Positions 50,901 through 60,213 of a stretch of 64,000 bases of DNA are shown one piece after another (position 1 is the first letter of the stretch; each line of letters begins with the position of its first letter). The notes below the pieces were generated by a model. It did no database searches, was not told the origin of the DNA, and saw nothing but the letters and a program-made list of their open reading frames with translations. This stretch comes from CAYVUB01 sp964454675 (GTDB lineage Bacteria > Bacteroidota > Bacteroidia > Flavobacteriales > Flavobacteriaceae), in assembly GCA_964454675.1 (NCBI GenBank), contig CAYVUB010000003.1, positions 62,001 through 126,000 of the forward strand, written 5' to 3'. The translations under genes and the position numbers were made by a program.

Positions 50901-53876
50901 TTACAGCTTTATATCTTCCATTTTTTCGTAGTTAAACAAATAGTCAATATCCATTTCTTTAACCTCACCTAATTTATTCAAGGCTTTAAAATCGATTTCT
51001 TTTTTGTTTCCTATGACCATCACATTATAGCTTTCTCCTTTAATGTTTTTATCAAAGAATGCTTTTAAATCCTGAAGTGTCATATTCTTGATGGTATTGT
51101 AAATCTCTTCTCTGTTATCATTTTCAATCCCTAACTTTTTAAGATTTTCATAATTCCAGAAAATACTGGTTTTTGTAATACGCTCAGACGCTATCTTTTT
51201 AAGCGCAGCTTCTTTTGCAGCGTTGAATTGTTCTTCGGCTTCGGGCATATTGGTCATTAATTCCATCATGGCATCAACCGCTTGTGACATTTTGTTTGCC
51301 TGTGTACCTATGTATGCCGTAACATAATTGGAATTTTCTTTGTCTGTAGGATTGTTATATCCTGCAAATGCCGAGTATGCCAATGATTTTGACTCACGGA
51401 TTTCCTGAAACACGATTGATGATAAACCGCTGCCAAAATAGCTGTTAAATAAACTTGTCGCAGCCATTTCTTTCGGGTTGAAAGCGTCGCCTTTTGCTAA
51501 AAATAACATTTCTGACTGTACCATATCATAATCTACAAAATACACGTTACCACCGGTTTCTTTTTCGTTATACACCATTTTTTCAGGGTATGGTTTAAGT
51601 TCTGCCGGAAGTTTATGGTGTGTGTTTAATGCTGCAACGGCATTGTTGACATCTTTACCGTAATAGAAAATACGCTGCTGGTAGTTTTTTAAATCTTTAA
51701 CAAGATCCACCAATTCTTGCGGATTGATAGATTTCATCTCGTTAATTTGAAGAATGTTACGCATTCTTGACTGTTCGCCATATTTACCGTAATTCATCAA
51801 ACCACTCCAAAGAATGCTTCCTTTTTGGGTTTTGTTGTCCTGACGGCCTTTGGCTATCTTGTCAATGTATTTGTCGTAAGCTTCTTGATTTGGTACGGCA
51901 TTAGCCCACAAATCTTCAAGTAATTCCAAACCTTTAGGCAGGTTTTCTTTTAATCCGCTTAAACCTACATACGATTTTTCGGCTCCTGTGCTTACGTAGT
52001 AATTGATACCCAGTTTGTAAAATTCTTTCTTAACATCTTCGGCAGACAGCTTGTCTGTACCTAAATACTCAAGGTATCCAACTGCCAGACCCAGTTTTTT
52101 ATCGTGGTCACTGCCCATATCAAAAATGATATTCAGGTTGAACAAATCATTTTTTTCATTTTCAATGTACGATACTTTAACTCCGTTATCTGTTTTTGAT
52201 TCTTTAATTGCCGATGCATAATCTACATATTGCGGCTGTAAAGGCTCTACGTCTATTTTGTTAAAGCTCAACATATATTCTGAGCTTTTATCTCTGTTTA
52301 AGTTGATTGGTGTAATTCCCGGGTTTTCAACTTTAACGATTGATTTGTCTTCGCCTTTACGTTTGTAGGTTACAACGTAATTATTACCGTAAAACGAATT
52401 GGCAAAATCTACCAGTTCTTGTTTTGAAATGGCTTTAAGCTCTTCAAGAAATTTAACTTTATCTTCCCATTTTTCATGATGGATAAATGCATTGATGTAT
52501 TCTGAAGCAAGAGCTCCCGCATCTTCATACTGTTGTGTTTGATTCAGTTTTAAATCGTTGATAACCGCTTGAATCATCCAGTCTTCAAACTCACCTTTTT
52601 TAAGTTTTTCTATTTGTCCTAATATCAAATCTTTTACCTCATCCAGTGATTGTCCTTCTTTTGGTGATCCTGTAAAAGTGTGATAGCCGTAATCATTCAA
52701 AAATGTCGGTGAACAGCCTGCATTTTGAACCAATTGTTTTTGGTTCAAATTCAAATCAATTAAACCTGCATTGCCGTTGGTCAAAATCATGTCGGCAAGC
52801 GTCACGAGTTTTTGTTCTTTTGTGTTAACACCCTGACTACGGAATGCTATCGAAACATTTTCGGCAGTTGGACCGTAAACTTCTTTAATTACCGGACTTG
52901 TAATAGGTTGCTCTTTTGGAAGTGTTGGGTGTACAACCTCTTTCTTTTCTAATTTTCCGAAGGTATCATTAACACCTTTGATGGCTTTGTCAAAATCAAA
53001 ATCGCCCACCATAATAACAGCCATATTATTCGGCACATAATATTTATCGAAATACTTATGAATTGCCACCATTGAAGGATTTTTTAAATGATCACCAGTC
53101 CCGATAGTGGTTTGCTGTCCATACGGATGGTTCGGGAACAAACCGTCAAGCATTGCTGCATACGATTTTCTCCAGTCATTGTCCTGACCTCTGTTAAACT
53201 CTTCAAAAACAGCTTCAAGCTCGGTATGGAATAAACGCAATACCAGCTCACTGAAACGCTCGCCTTCAAGCGTGAGCCATTTGTTCATTTCATTGGCAGG
53301 AATTGTATTGATGTAAACCGTTTCTTCAAACCAAGTCCAAGCGTTTGTATATTCTGCTCCCAAAGAGCTTACCATTTTATCATATTCGTTTGCAATGGCA
53401 TAATTGGACGCTTCCAGAGATACTTCATCTATCTTTTTATATAATGCTTTTTTCTTTTCCGGATTGGATTCATTTTTGTGTTGCTCGTACAAATCTGAGA
53501 TTTGCTTAAGGTATTCTTTTTCTTTTTCCCAATCGGCAGTTCCAATCTTTGAAGTACCTTTAAACACCATGTGCTCCAGATAATGCGCCAATCCTGTTGA
53601 TTCTGCAGGATCGTAATTAGAACCCGCTCGCACACCAATAAAGGTTTGAATTTTTGGCTCGTCGTTGTTTTGACTTAAATAGACTTTTAGTCCGTTGTCT
53701 AAAGTGTAAAGACGTAAACCGGTTGGGTCGTTGGTAACGGTTTCATAAGTAAAACCGTTGGCATCGGTATGGGTTTTTGTAACCACAGCCGAAGTTTCTG
53801 CATCTTTGTTGTTTTTGCATCCTGCAGCTAAAACAACAATAAAGAACAGCGTAAAAAATTTAAGTTTTTTTGTCAT
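50901..53876 (-). CDS. M16-family zinc metallopeptidase lipoprotein
   Basis: 991 residues in two M16 halves. Signal peptide MTKKLKFFTLFFIVVLAAGCK has a lipobox Cys. The active first half has HYLEHMVFKG (inverted HxxEH zinc motif) and a distal Glu in LEAVFEEFNRG. The second half (from about 560) lacks the zinc motif, as is usual. A periplasmic or outer-membrane oligopeptidase of the PqqL type. Its own terminator follows. Confidence 0.92.
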   Translation of the reverse strand: MTKKLKFFTLFFIVVLAAGCKNNKDAETSAVVTKTHTDANGFTYETVTNDPTGLRLYTLDNGLKVYLSQNNDEPKIQTFIGVRAGSNYDPAESTGLAHYLEHMVFKGTSKIGTADWEKEKEYLKQISDLYEQHKNESNPEKKKALYKKIDEVSLEASNYAIANEYDKMVSSLGAEYTNAWTWFEETVYINTIPANEMNKWLTLEGERFSELVLRLFHTELEAVFEEFNRGQDNDWRKSYAAMLDGLFPNHPYGQQTTIGTGDHLKNPSMVAIHKYFDKYYVPNNMAVIMVGDFDFDKAIKGVNDTFGKLEKKEVVHPTLPKEQPITSPVIKEVYGPTAENVSIAFRSQGVNTKEQKLVTLADMILTNGNAGLIDLNLNQKQLVQNAGCSPTFLNDYGYHTFTGSPKEGQSLDEVKDLILGQIEKLKKGEFEDWMIQAVINDLKLNQTQQYEDAGALASEYINAFIHHEKWEDKVKFLEELKAISKQELVDFANSFYGNNYVVTYKRKGEDKSIVKVENPGITPINLNRDKSSEYMLSFNKIDVEPLQPQYVDYASAIKESKTDNGVKVSYIENEKNDLFNLNIIFDMGSDHDKKLGLAVGYLEYLGTDKLSAEDVKKEFYKLGINYYVSTGAEKSYVGLSGLKENLPKGLELLEDLWANAVPNQEAYDKYIDKIAKGRQDNKTQKGSILWSGLMNYGKYGEQSRMRNILQINEMKSINPQELVDLVKDLKNYQQRIFYYGKDVNNAVAALNTHHKLPAELKPYPEKMVYNEKETGGNVYFVDYDMVQSEMLFLAKGDAFNPKEMAATSLFNSYFGSGLSSIVFQEIRESKSLAYSAFAGYNNPTDKENSNYVTAYIGTQANKMSQAVDAMMELMTNMPEAEEQFNAAKEAALKKIASERITKTSIFWNYENLKKLGIENDNREEIYNTIKNMTLQDLKAFFDKNIKGESYNVMVIGNKKEIDFKALNKLGEVKEMDIDYLFNYEKMEDIKL

Positions 53877-53904
53877 TGATTGATAAAAGTTAGTTAATAA
53901 AAAA

Positions 53905-53935
53905 AATCCGTTGACTAAATTACAGCCAACGGATT
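53905..53935 (-). terminator. Terminator of sucD
   Basis: On the minus strand, AATCCGTTG and CAACGGATT form a 9-bp stem with 13-nt loop, followed by a T-run. It lies 36 bp after the sucD stop. Confidence 0.85.
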
Positions 53936-53970
53936 GATAACGATATGTGTTTATATTTATTTTAACACAA

Positions 53971-54843
53971 CTATGCTAAAACCTGCGCTACTTTTTTACC
54001 TATTTCGGCAGGAGAATCTACCACATGTATTCCACATTCTTTCATGATTCTCTTTTTTGCCTGAGCAGTATCATCACTACCACCTACAATAGCTCCGGCA
54101 TGTCCCATAGTACGTCCGGCAGGTGCTGTTTCACCGGCAATAAAGCCTACAACAGGCTTTTTGCTGCCGCTTGCTTTATACCATCTTGCTGCATCGGCTT
54201 CCAGTTGTCCTCCAATTTCGCCTATCATCACAACACATTCTGTTTCAGGATCGTTTATTAACAATTCAACAGCTTCTTTTGTTGTAGTTCCTATAATTGG
54301 GTCACCACCAATACCAATGGCTGTAGTGATTCCTAAGCCTTGTTTTACAACCTGGTCTGCTGTTTCATAAGTTAATGTACCGGATTTTGAAACGATACCT
54401 ACTGTTCCTTTTTTGAATACAAATCCGGGCATAATCCCTACTTTGGCTTCATCGGGTGTGATAACTCCCGGACAATTAGGGCCTATTAAACGGCAATCTC
54501 TATCTTTGATATAATCTGCGGCTTTAATCATATCACTTACAGGAATACCTTCTGTAATTGTGATGATAACTTTAATTCCGGCATCGGCAGCTTCCATGAT
54601 AGCATCGGCAGCAAAAGCCGGCGGCACAAAAATAATGGTTGTGTCTGCTCCCACACCGTCAACGGCTTCTTTTACAGTATTAAAAACCGGTTTACCTACA
54701 TGGGTCTGACCTCCTTTTCCCGGTGTAACTCCGCCAACAACATTGGTGCCGTATTCAATCATTTGGGTTGCATGAAATGTTCCTTCGCTTCCTGTGAATC
54801 CCTGAACAATTATTTTTGAATTTTTGTTTACTAAAACACTCAT
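53971..54843 (-). CDS. sucD: Succinyl-CoA ligase, alpha subunit
   Basis: 290 residues. CoA-binding Rossmann domain with SKIIVQGFTGSEGTFHATQM and GVTPGKGGQTHVGKPVF; the phospho-His loop GHAGAIVGG (His about 246) carries the phosphate during the TCA-cycle reaction. The ligase domain is complete. sucC is not adjacent, as usual in this group. Confidence 0.96.
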   Translation of the reverse strand: MSVLVNKNSKIIVQGFTGSEGTFHATQMIEYGTNVVGGVTPGKGGQTHVGKPVFNTVKEAVDGVGADTTIIFVPPAFAADAIMEAADAGIKVIITITEGIPVSDMIKAADYIKDRDCRLIGPNCPGVITPDEAKVGIMPGFVFKKGTVGIVSKSGTLTYETADQVVKQGLGITTAIGIGGDPIIGTTTKEAVELLINDPETECVVMIGEIGGQLEADAARWYKASGSKKPVVGFIAGETAPAGRTMGHAGAIVGGSDDTAQAKKRIMKECGIHVVDSPAEIGKKVAQVLA

Positions 54844-54926
54844 TTTATAGTTTTTTAATTTTTTTTATATTCCGGCTACCCGGGACTGCAAAAGTAATCT
54901 TTTTGACCGCATTTTTAAAGTGTTTG

Positions 54927-55334
54927 CTACACTTTTATTTCAGAAAATGATTTGATGCTCGGTGCGCTTGCATCGGCAAGTTGGCTTATCTCGTGGCAAT
55001 TAAAAAGTTTACCGTCTTTAACTTCCCATATAGTGATGTAGTGCGCTAAGGGTTGCTCTTCGTCGGGGTTTTCAATGGTTTTTACATGCAGGGTATAACG
55101 TGTTGTTATAAAATTTCCGTCTTGAAGCATGTGGCTTATTTGGATTCGTATAGAATGATACGATTTATAGATGTCATTAAACAATGCCTGTATATCGTCA
55201 AAACTAAATTTATGGTAGCCTTTGCTGCTATTCCAGTGCAGGATGCAATCAGGATGTAAAAATCTTGACAATGCCGATGTGTCATTTGCCAGGTCTGATT
55301 CATAAAATGCTTTTACAATATCTTTTGCTGACAT
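54927..55334 (-). CDS. NTF2/SnoaL-like protein
   Basis: 135 residues, a cone-shaped alpha+beta fold pattern: VKAFYESDLANDTSALSRFL, YTLHVKTIENPDEE and ITIWEVKDGKLFNCHEI. NTF2-like proteins range from isomerases to ligand carriers; function unknown. It follows the LpxD-like gene by 2 bp, so the two are cotranscribed. Confidence 0.75.
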   Translation of the reverse strand: MSAKDIVKAFYESDLANDTSALSRFLHPDCILHWNSSKGYHKFSFDDIQALFNDIYKSYHSIRIQISHMLQDGNFITTRYTLHVKTIENPDEEQPLAHYITIWEVKDGKLFNCHEISQLADASAPSIKSFSEIKV

Positions 55335-55336
55335 TT

Positions 55337-56269
55337 TTATTGATTTAATTTATTAAGGATATTAGGAATTTGTTTGATATATGCCAATTCTTTAAGCTTT
55401 TCCCGTGATTCTTCTACAGGTGTTCCAAAATAGGTTTTTCCACCTTCAATGGATTTTGTGACACCGGTTTGCCCCATAATGACTGCTTTTTTTCCAATGG
55501 TAATACCGCTTGTTGTCCCTACTTGCCCCCAAATGGTCACTTCGTCTTCTATAACAACGCAACCTGCAATACCTGTTTGTGATGCGATGAGACATTTTTT
55601 GCCTATAACCGTATCATGCCCAACCTGAATTTGATTATCCAGTTTTGAGCCTTTACCAATAGTTGTATCGCCTGTTACACCTCTGTCTATCGTACATAAG
55701 GCGCCTATATGAACATCGTTTTCTATAACAACACGTCCGCCGGAAATAAGCTGGTCAAAACCTTCAGGGCGGTTTTTATAGTAAAATGCACTTGCTCCAA
55801 GAATAGTCCCTGCATGGATAACAACATTATCGCCTATAACCGTATCATCATAAATACTTACATTGGAATGAATAATACAATTATCACCAATCACTACATT
55901 ATGACCAATAAAACAGTTGGGTTGTAGTATGGTATTTTTTCCAATGGTTGCAGTTGATGAAATACTTTGGTTAGAACTTTGAAATGGTTTGAAATGTAAT
56001 GTCAACTTGTTGAAATCTCTGAACGGGTCATCGCTTATGAGCAGTGCTTTTCCTTCGGGGCATTCAACTTCTTTGTTGATTAACACAATTGTAGCTGCCG
56101 ATTGCAGGGCTTTATCGTAATATTTAGGATGATCTACAAATACAATGTCGCCCGGTTCAACCACATGAATTTCATTCATGCCCAGAACAGGAAAATCATT
56201 TGCACCAACATAAGTACAACCTATAATTTGTGCTATCTGCTCTAAGGTATAAGGTTTTGAAAATTTCAT
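55337..56269 (-). CDS. LpxD-like left-handed beta-helix acyltransferase (second copy)
   Basis: 310 residues: an N-terminal nucleotide-binding-like region (MNEIHVVEPGDIVFVDHPKYY) and about ten hexapeptide repeats (e.g. VVIGDNCIIHSNVSI; TTIGKGSKLDNQIQVGHDTV with the catalytic-type His). It is shorter and more divergent than the LpxD at 59160. It may add a different acyl chain or be a sugar N-acyltransferase. It begins 56 bp after the efp stop in the same direction. Confidence 0.85.
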   Translation of the reverse strand: MKFSKPYTLEQIAQIIGCTYVGANDFPVLGMNEIHVVEPGDIVFVDHPKYYDKALQSAATIVLINKEVECPEGKALLISDDPFRDFNKLTLHFKPFQSSNQSISSTATIGKNTILQPNCFIGHNVVIGDNCIIHSNVSIYDDTVIGDNVVIHAGTILGASAFYYKNRPEGFDQLISGGRVVIENDVHIGALCTIDRGVTGDTTIGKGSKLDNQIQVGHDTVIGKKCLIASQTGIAGCVVIEDEVTIWGQVGTTSGITIGKKAVIMGQTGVTKSIEGGKTYFGTPVEESREKLKELAYIKQIPNILNKLNQ

Positions 56270-56325
56270 TTATTTAGTATTCAGTCGCAGTTTTTCAGTT
56301 TTCAGTATTTGTTAACTAAGACTGC

Positions 56326-56895
56326 TTACTCTTTTACGCGTTCTTTGTAAGTTCCTTTTTCGGTTTCTATACGAATTTTATCGCCTTCGTTGATAAACAA
56401 AGGCACGTTTACCGTTGCGCCTGTTTCAACCGTTGCAGGTTTTGTAGCATTTGTAGCAGTATTTCCTCTTACGCCCGGTTCGGTTGCAGTTACTTCAAGC
56501 ACGACACTTGCCGGCATTTCAACTGATAATGGTGTGCCTCCATCTTCTACATTAATAATAACCGTCACAACCTCGCCTTCTTTTAACAATTGCGGTGCAT
56601 CCAAAGCAGATTCCTGAAGTGCTATTTGTGTATAGTCTTCGGTATTCATAAAGTTATATGATGTTCCTTCATTATATAAATATTGAAATTTGTGTGTTTC
56701 CACGCGAACTTCTTCAATTTTATGACCTGCCGAAAACGTATTATCCAACACTTTTCCGTTTGTAACACTTTTCATTTTTGTTCTTACAAATGCCGGACCT
56801 TTACCGGGTTTTACGTGAAGGAATTCAATAATTTTATAAATGTCATTATTATATCTTATGCATAATCCGTTTCTGATATCTGATGTACTTGCCAT
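56326..56895 (-). CDS. efp: Elongation factor P
   Basis: 189 residues. KOW-like domain MASTSDIRNGLCIRYNNDI, domain II around TEDYTQIALQESALD, and C-terminal VRGNTATNATKPATVETGA with FINEGDKIRIETEKGTY. It eases ribosome stalling at polyproline. The modification-loop tip KPGKGPAF contains the conserved residue (Lys). Confidence 0.96.
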   Translation of the reverse strand: MASTSDIRNGLCIRYNNDIYKIIEFLHVKPGKGPAFVRTKMKSVTNGKVLDNTFSAGHKIEEVRVETHKFQYLYNEGTSYNFMNTEDYTQIALQESALDAPQLLKEGEVVTVIINVEDGGTPLSVEMPASVVLEVTATEPGVRGNTATNATKPATVETGATVNVPLFINEGDKIRIETEKGTYKERVKE

Positions 56896-56976
56896 TGTGT
56901 TTAATTGTTAAGTCGTTAAGTTGTTGAAAAATTTATACGTAATTGTTTTAGGTTTATCTGTTCTTTTCAAAAGAAA

Positions 56977-57762
56977 TTAATTTGCTTTGAAATAGCCTTT
57001 CATAATTCCTCGAAGTGAATTTTTTATAAACTGAAGAATTTCATCACGTTCGGGTGTTGCCGACATTTCGGCTTCAATGATTTCTGAAGCTTGTGTATTG
57101 TTGTAGTTTTTTTGATAAAGAATCCGGTATATGTCCTGTATTTCCCTGATTTTTTCTGATGAAAATCCTCTTCGCCTTAATCCTACAGAGTTAATCCCTA
57201 CATAAGATAAGGGTTCGCGGGCAGCTTTGACAAAAGGCGGAACATCTTTACGTACTAATGAACCTCCGGTTACAAACGCATGATTTCCTATAGAGCAAAA
57301 CTGATGTACTGCGGTCATTCCTGCCAAAACCACATAATCCCCTACAGTAATATGACCTGCAAGAGTGCTGTTGTTTGAAAAAATACAATTGTTTCCTACA
57401 ATACAGTCGTGCGCAATATGGCAATATGCCATGATTAAGCAGTTGTTACCAATAACGGTTTTCATTCTGTCTGTTGTACCTCTGTTAATGGTTACACATT
57501 CACGTATGGTAACATTATCACCTATTTCGACTGTTGTGTCTTCGTCATTATATTTTAAATCCTGTGGAACGGCAGATATAACGGCTCCTGGAAAAATATT
57601 GCAGTTTTTCCCGATTCTTGCGCCTTCCATAATGGTTACGTTGCTTCCTATCCAGGTGCCTTCGCCAATAACAACGTTATTATGAATGGTTGTAAAAGGC
57701 TCTATAACAACATTTTTGGCTATTTTTGCGCCCGGATGAACGTATGCGAGTGGTTGGTTCAT
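56977..57762 (-). CDS. lpxA: Acyl-ACP--UDP-N-acetylglucosamine O-acyltransferase
   Basis: 261 residues. Left-handed beta-helix repeats from about residue 10 (VVIGEGTWIGSNVTI; TTVEIGDNVTIRECVTINRGT), catalytic-His region IAHDCIVGNNC, and the C-terminal helical domain with GLRRRGFSSEKI. First acylation step of lipid A. It begins 4 bp after the end of the lpxC/fabZ gene. Confidence 0.95.
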   Translation of the reverse strand: MNQPLAYVHPGAKIAKNVVIEPFTTIHNNVVIGEGTWIGSNVTIMEGARIGKNCNIFPGAVISAVPQDLKYNDEDTTVEIGDNVTIRECVTINRGTTDRMKTVIGNNCLIMAYCHIAHDCIVGNNCIFSNNSTLAGHITVGDYVVLAGMTAVHQFCSIGNHAFVTGGSLVRKDVPPFVKAAREPLSYVGINSVGLRRRGFSSEKIREIQDIYRILYQKNYNNTQASEIIEAEMSATPERDEILQFIKNSLRGIMKGYFKAN

Positions 57763-57766
57763 AAAT

Positions 57767-59173
57767 TTATTTTACTTTAGAAATTTGTGCCATTAACTCT
57801 GCTTCTGCACAGAGTTTCCCATTGGCATAAGCGTAGCCTTGCATGTGGCATATACCGCGGCGAATAGGTGTTATTAAATCACATTTAAAGATTAAAGTAT
57901 CTCCCGGCACTACTTTTTGTTTGAACTTAACATTATCAATTTTCATGAAAAACGTTAAGTAGTTTTCCGGATCGGGAACGGTGCTTAATACCAGAATTCC
58001 TCCTGTCTGCGCCATGGCTTCAACAATCAAAACTCCCGGCATTACAGGTGCGCCCGGAAAGTGTCCTGCAAAGAATGGCTCGTTCATGGTGACGTTTTTC
58101 ATTCCTATCACACCGGAATCGGTCAGTTCAAATATTTTATCAATCAATAAAAACGGTTGTCTGTGCGGCAACATGTTCATAATTTGATTAACATCCATTA
58201 AAGGCTCCTGATTCAAATCGATATTAGGAACATTATTTCGTTTATCGTTTTTAATGATTTTTGAGAGTTTTTTGGCAAACTGTGTATTGATATAATGCCC
58301 GGGTTTGTTGGCAATAACTTTTCCTTTGATGCGTGTGCCTACCAACGCCAAATCTCCCAGAACATCTAACAATTTGTGGCGTGCGGCTTCATTGGGATGG
58401 TGTAGTGTCAAGTTATCCAAAATACCGTTTGTCTTTACTTTTATAGTATCTTTTTTAAAAGCGACTTTAAGCTTTTCCATTGTTTGGGGTGATATTTCCT
58501 TATCAACATACACAATGGCATTGTTTAAGTCTCCACCTTTTATCAATCCGTGTTCAAGAAGCATTTCCAGTTCATGCAAAAAGCTGAATGTACGGGCATT
58601 TGAAATATCGTCTTTAAAATCCGGAATGTGGTTAAGTGTGGCGTTTTGTGTACCGAGAACTTTAGTCCCAAAATCGACCATAGTGGTAATCTGGTATTCT
58701 TTTGCCGGCATGACTATAATTTCGCTGCCGGTTTCTTCATCAATGTACGAAACAACATCTGTTACAACAAATTCTTCTCTGAAATCATCCTGCTCAACAG
58801 TACCGGCTTTTTCAACAGCTTCAACAAAAAACTTTGATGAGCCATCCATAATTGGCGGTTCTGATGCATTGAGCTCAATGACAACATTGTCCAGATCCAT
58901 ACCTACCAATGCCGCCAAAACATGTTCTGATGTTTGAATAACAACTCCGTTTTTTTCAAGGCATGTTCCTCGTTGTGTGTTGGTTACATAACTTGCATCT
59001 GCTTCAATAACCGGGCTTCCTTCCAGATCGACACGTTTAAAAACAAAACCGCTATCTGCCGGTGCCGGCCTGAATGTTAATGTTACTTCTTTTCCTGTAT
59101 GAAGCCCAACACCGGTTAAAGATACCGGTTGCTGTATGGTTTTCTGCTTAATATCAGTTTTAATTATTCCCAT
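57767..59173 (-). CDS. lpxC/fabZ: Bifunctional LpxC deacetylase / FabZ dehydratase
   Basis: 468 residues. LpxC half (1-about 310): SLTGVGLHTGKEV, LNASEPPIMDGSS and the zinc motif NEAARHKLLDVLGDL (HKxxD). FabZ half (about 320-468): MLPHRQPFLLIDKI (active-site His) and GHFPGAPVMPGVLIVEAMAQ (catalytic Glu). This fusion is typical of Bacteroidetes. The start overlaps the end of lpxD by 14 bp. Confidence 0.97.
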   Translation of the reverse strand: MGIIKTDIKQKTIQQPVSLTGVGLHTGKEVTLTFRPAPADSGFVFKRVDLEGSPVIEADASYVTNTQRGTCLEKNGVVIQTSEHVLAALVGMDLDNVVIELNASEPPIMDGSSKFFVEAVEKAGTVEQDDFREEFVVTDVVSYIDEETGSEIIVMPAKEYQITTMVDFGTKVLGTQNATLNHIPDFKDDISNARTFSFLHELEMLLEHGLIKGGDLNNAIVYVDKEISPQTMEKLKVAFKKDTIKVKTNGILDNLTLHHPNEAARHKLLDVLGDLALVGTRIKGKVIANKPGHYINTQFAKKLSKIIKNDKRNNVPNIDLNQEPLMDVNQIMNMLPHRQPFLLIDKIFELTDSGVIGMKNVTMNEPFFAGHFPGAPVMPGVLIVEAMAQTGGILVLSTVPDPENYLTFFMKIDNVKFKQKVVPGDTLIFKCDLITPIRRGICHMQGYAYANGKLCAEAELMAQISKVK

Positions 59174-60188
59174 TTACTTTTTTATCAATTTCTGTTATTT
59201 CTTTGACTATTTTAGGTAAATTTTTAAAATACACGTACGATTTGTTAAAATCCCCATACGATAATGCCGGCGAACCCTGAAGCACTTCATTGTCTTTTAC
59301 ATTGCGCCCTATACCCGATTGTGCCTGTATTTTTACATTATTACCTATTGTAATGTGCCCCACGATTCCTACCTGACCGCCAATCATACAGTTTTCGCCT
59401 ATTTTTGTCGATCCTGCGACACCTGTTTGTGCGGCAATAACGGTATTTTTACCTATTTCAACATTATGCGCTATTTGAATCTGGTTGTCAAGTTTTACGC
59501 CTCTTCTTATAATGGTTGAGCCCAATGTCGCTCTGTCAATGGTTGTCCCTGCACCTATATCAACATAATCTTCAAGAATAACATTGCCTGTTTGCGGTAC
59601 TTTTGTAAACTCGCCTTGCTCATTCGGGGCAAATCCAAAACCATCGGCACCAATGATAGCTCCTGAGTTAACCACGCAATTATTACCAATCACACAATCT
59701 GAATACACTTTGGCTCCGGCAAATAAAATAGTATTATCGCCTATGGTAACATTATCACCTATATATGAATTAGGAAAAATCTTAACGTTGCTTCCTATTT
59801 TTACGTTTTCTCCTATGTATGAAAATGCTCCTATATAAACATCACTGCCATGTACACTTGTTTCTGCTATAAAGCTGGGTTGCTCTATGCCGTTTTTATT
59901 GAGTTTTACCATATTGTAATACTCCAGCAGCTTTGAAAATGCCTTATAGGCATCATCTACCTTTATGAGTGTTGTCGTGATGGCATTTTCTGCTTCAAAC
60001 GTTTTGTTTACAATGGTTACAGATGCTTTGGTAGAATAAATATACGGCTTATACTTAGGGTTTGCCAAAAAGGTCAAAGCCCCTTCTGTTCCTTCCTCGA
60101 TTTTTGAAAGTTTAAAGACTTCAACATCGGGATTGCCTACGATGTCGCCTTCCAGAATTCCTGCTATTTGTGCTGCGGTAAATTTCAT
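59160..60188 (-). CDS. lpxD: UDP-3-O-acylglucosamine N-acyltransferase
   Basis: 342 residues from the ATG at 60188 (MKFTAAQIAG). The N-terminal uridine-binding domain (GALTFLANPKYKPYIYSTKA) precedes hexapeptide repeats with KLDNQIQIAHNVEIG (catalytic His) and a C-terminal helix. Third step of lipid A synthesis. First gene of the lpx run and the better LpxD of the two. Confidence 0.95.
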   Translation of the reverse strand: MKFTAAQIAGILEGDIVGNPDVEVFKLSKIEEGTEGALTFLANPKYKPYIYSTKASVTIVNKTFEAENAITTTLIKVDDAYKAFSKLLEYYNMVKLNKNGIEQPSFIAETSVHGSDVYIGAFSYIGENVKIGSNVKIFPNSYIGDNVTIGDNTILFAGAKVYSDCVIGNNCVVNSGAIIGADGFGFAPNEQGEFTKVPQTGNVILEDYVDIGAGTTIDRATLGSTIIRRGVKLDNQIQIAHNVEIGKNTVIAAQTGVAGSTKIGENCMIGGQVGIVGHITIGNNVKIQAQSGIGRNVKDNEVLQGSPALSYGDFNKSYVYFKNLPKIVKEITEIDKKVNGNN

Positions 60189-60213
60189 TAACTGCAAAAA
60201 TAAAAAAAATGTC

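Noticed and set aside
58305..58937. A 210-residue plus-strand frame inside lpxC/fabZ
   Set aside because: Antisense shadow of a well-supported essential gene; no domain or start signals.
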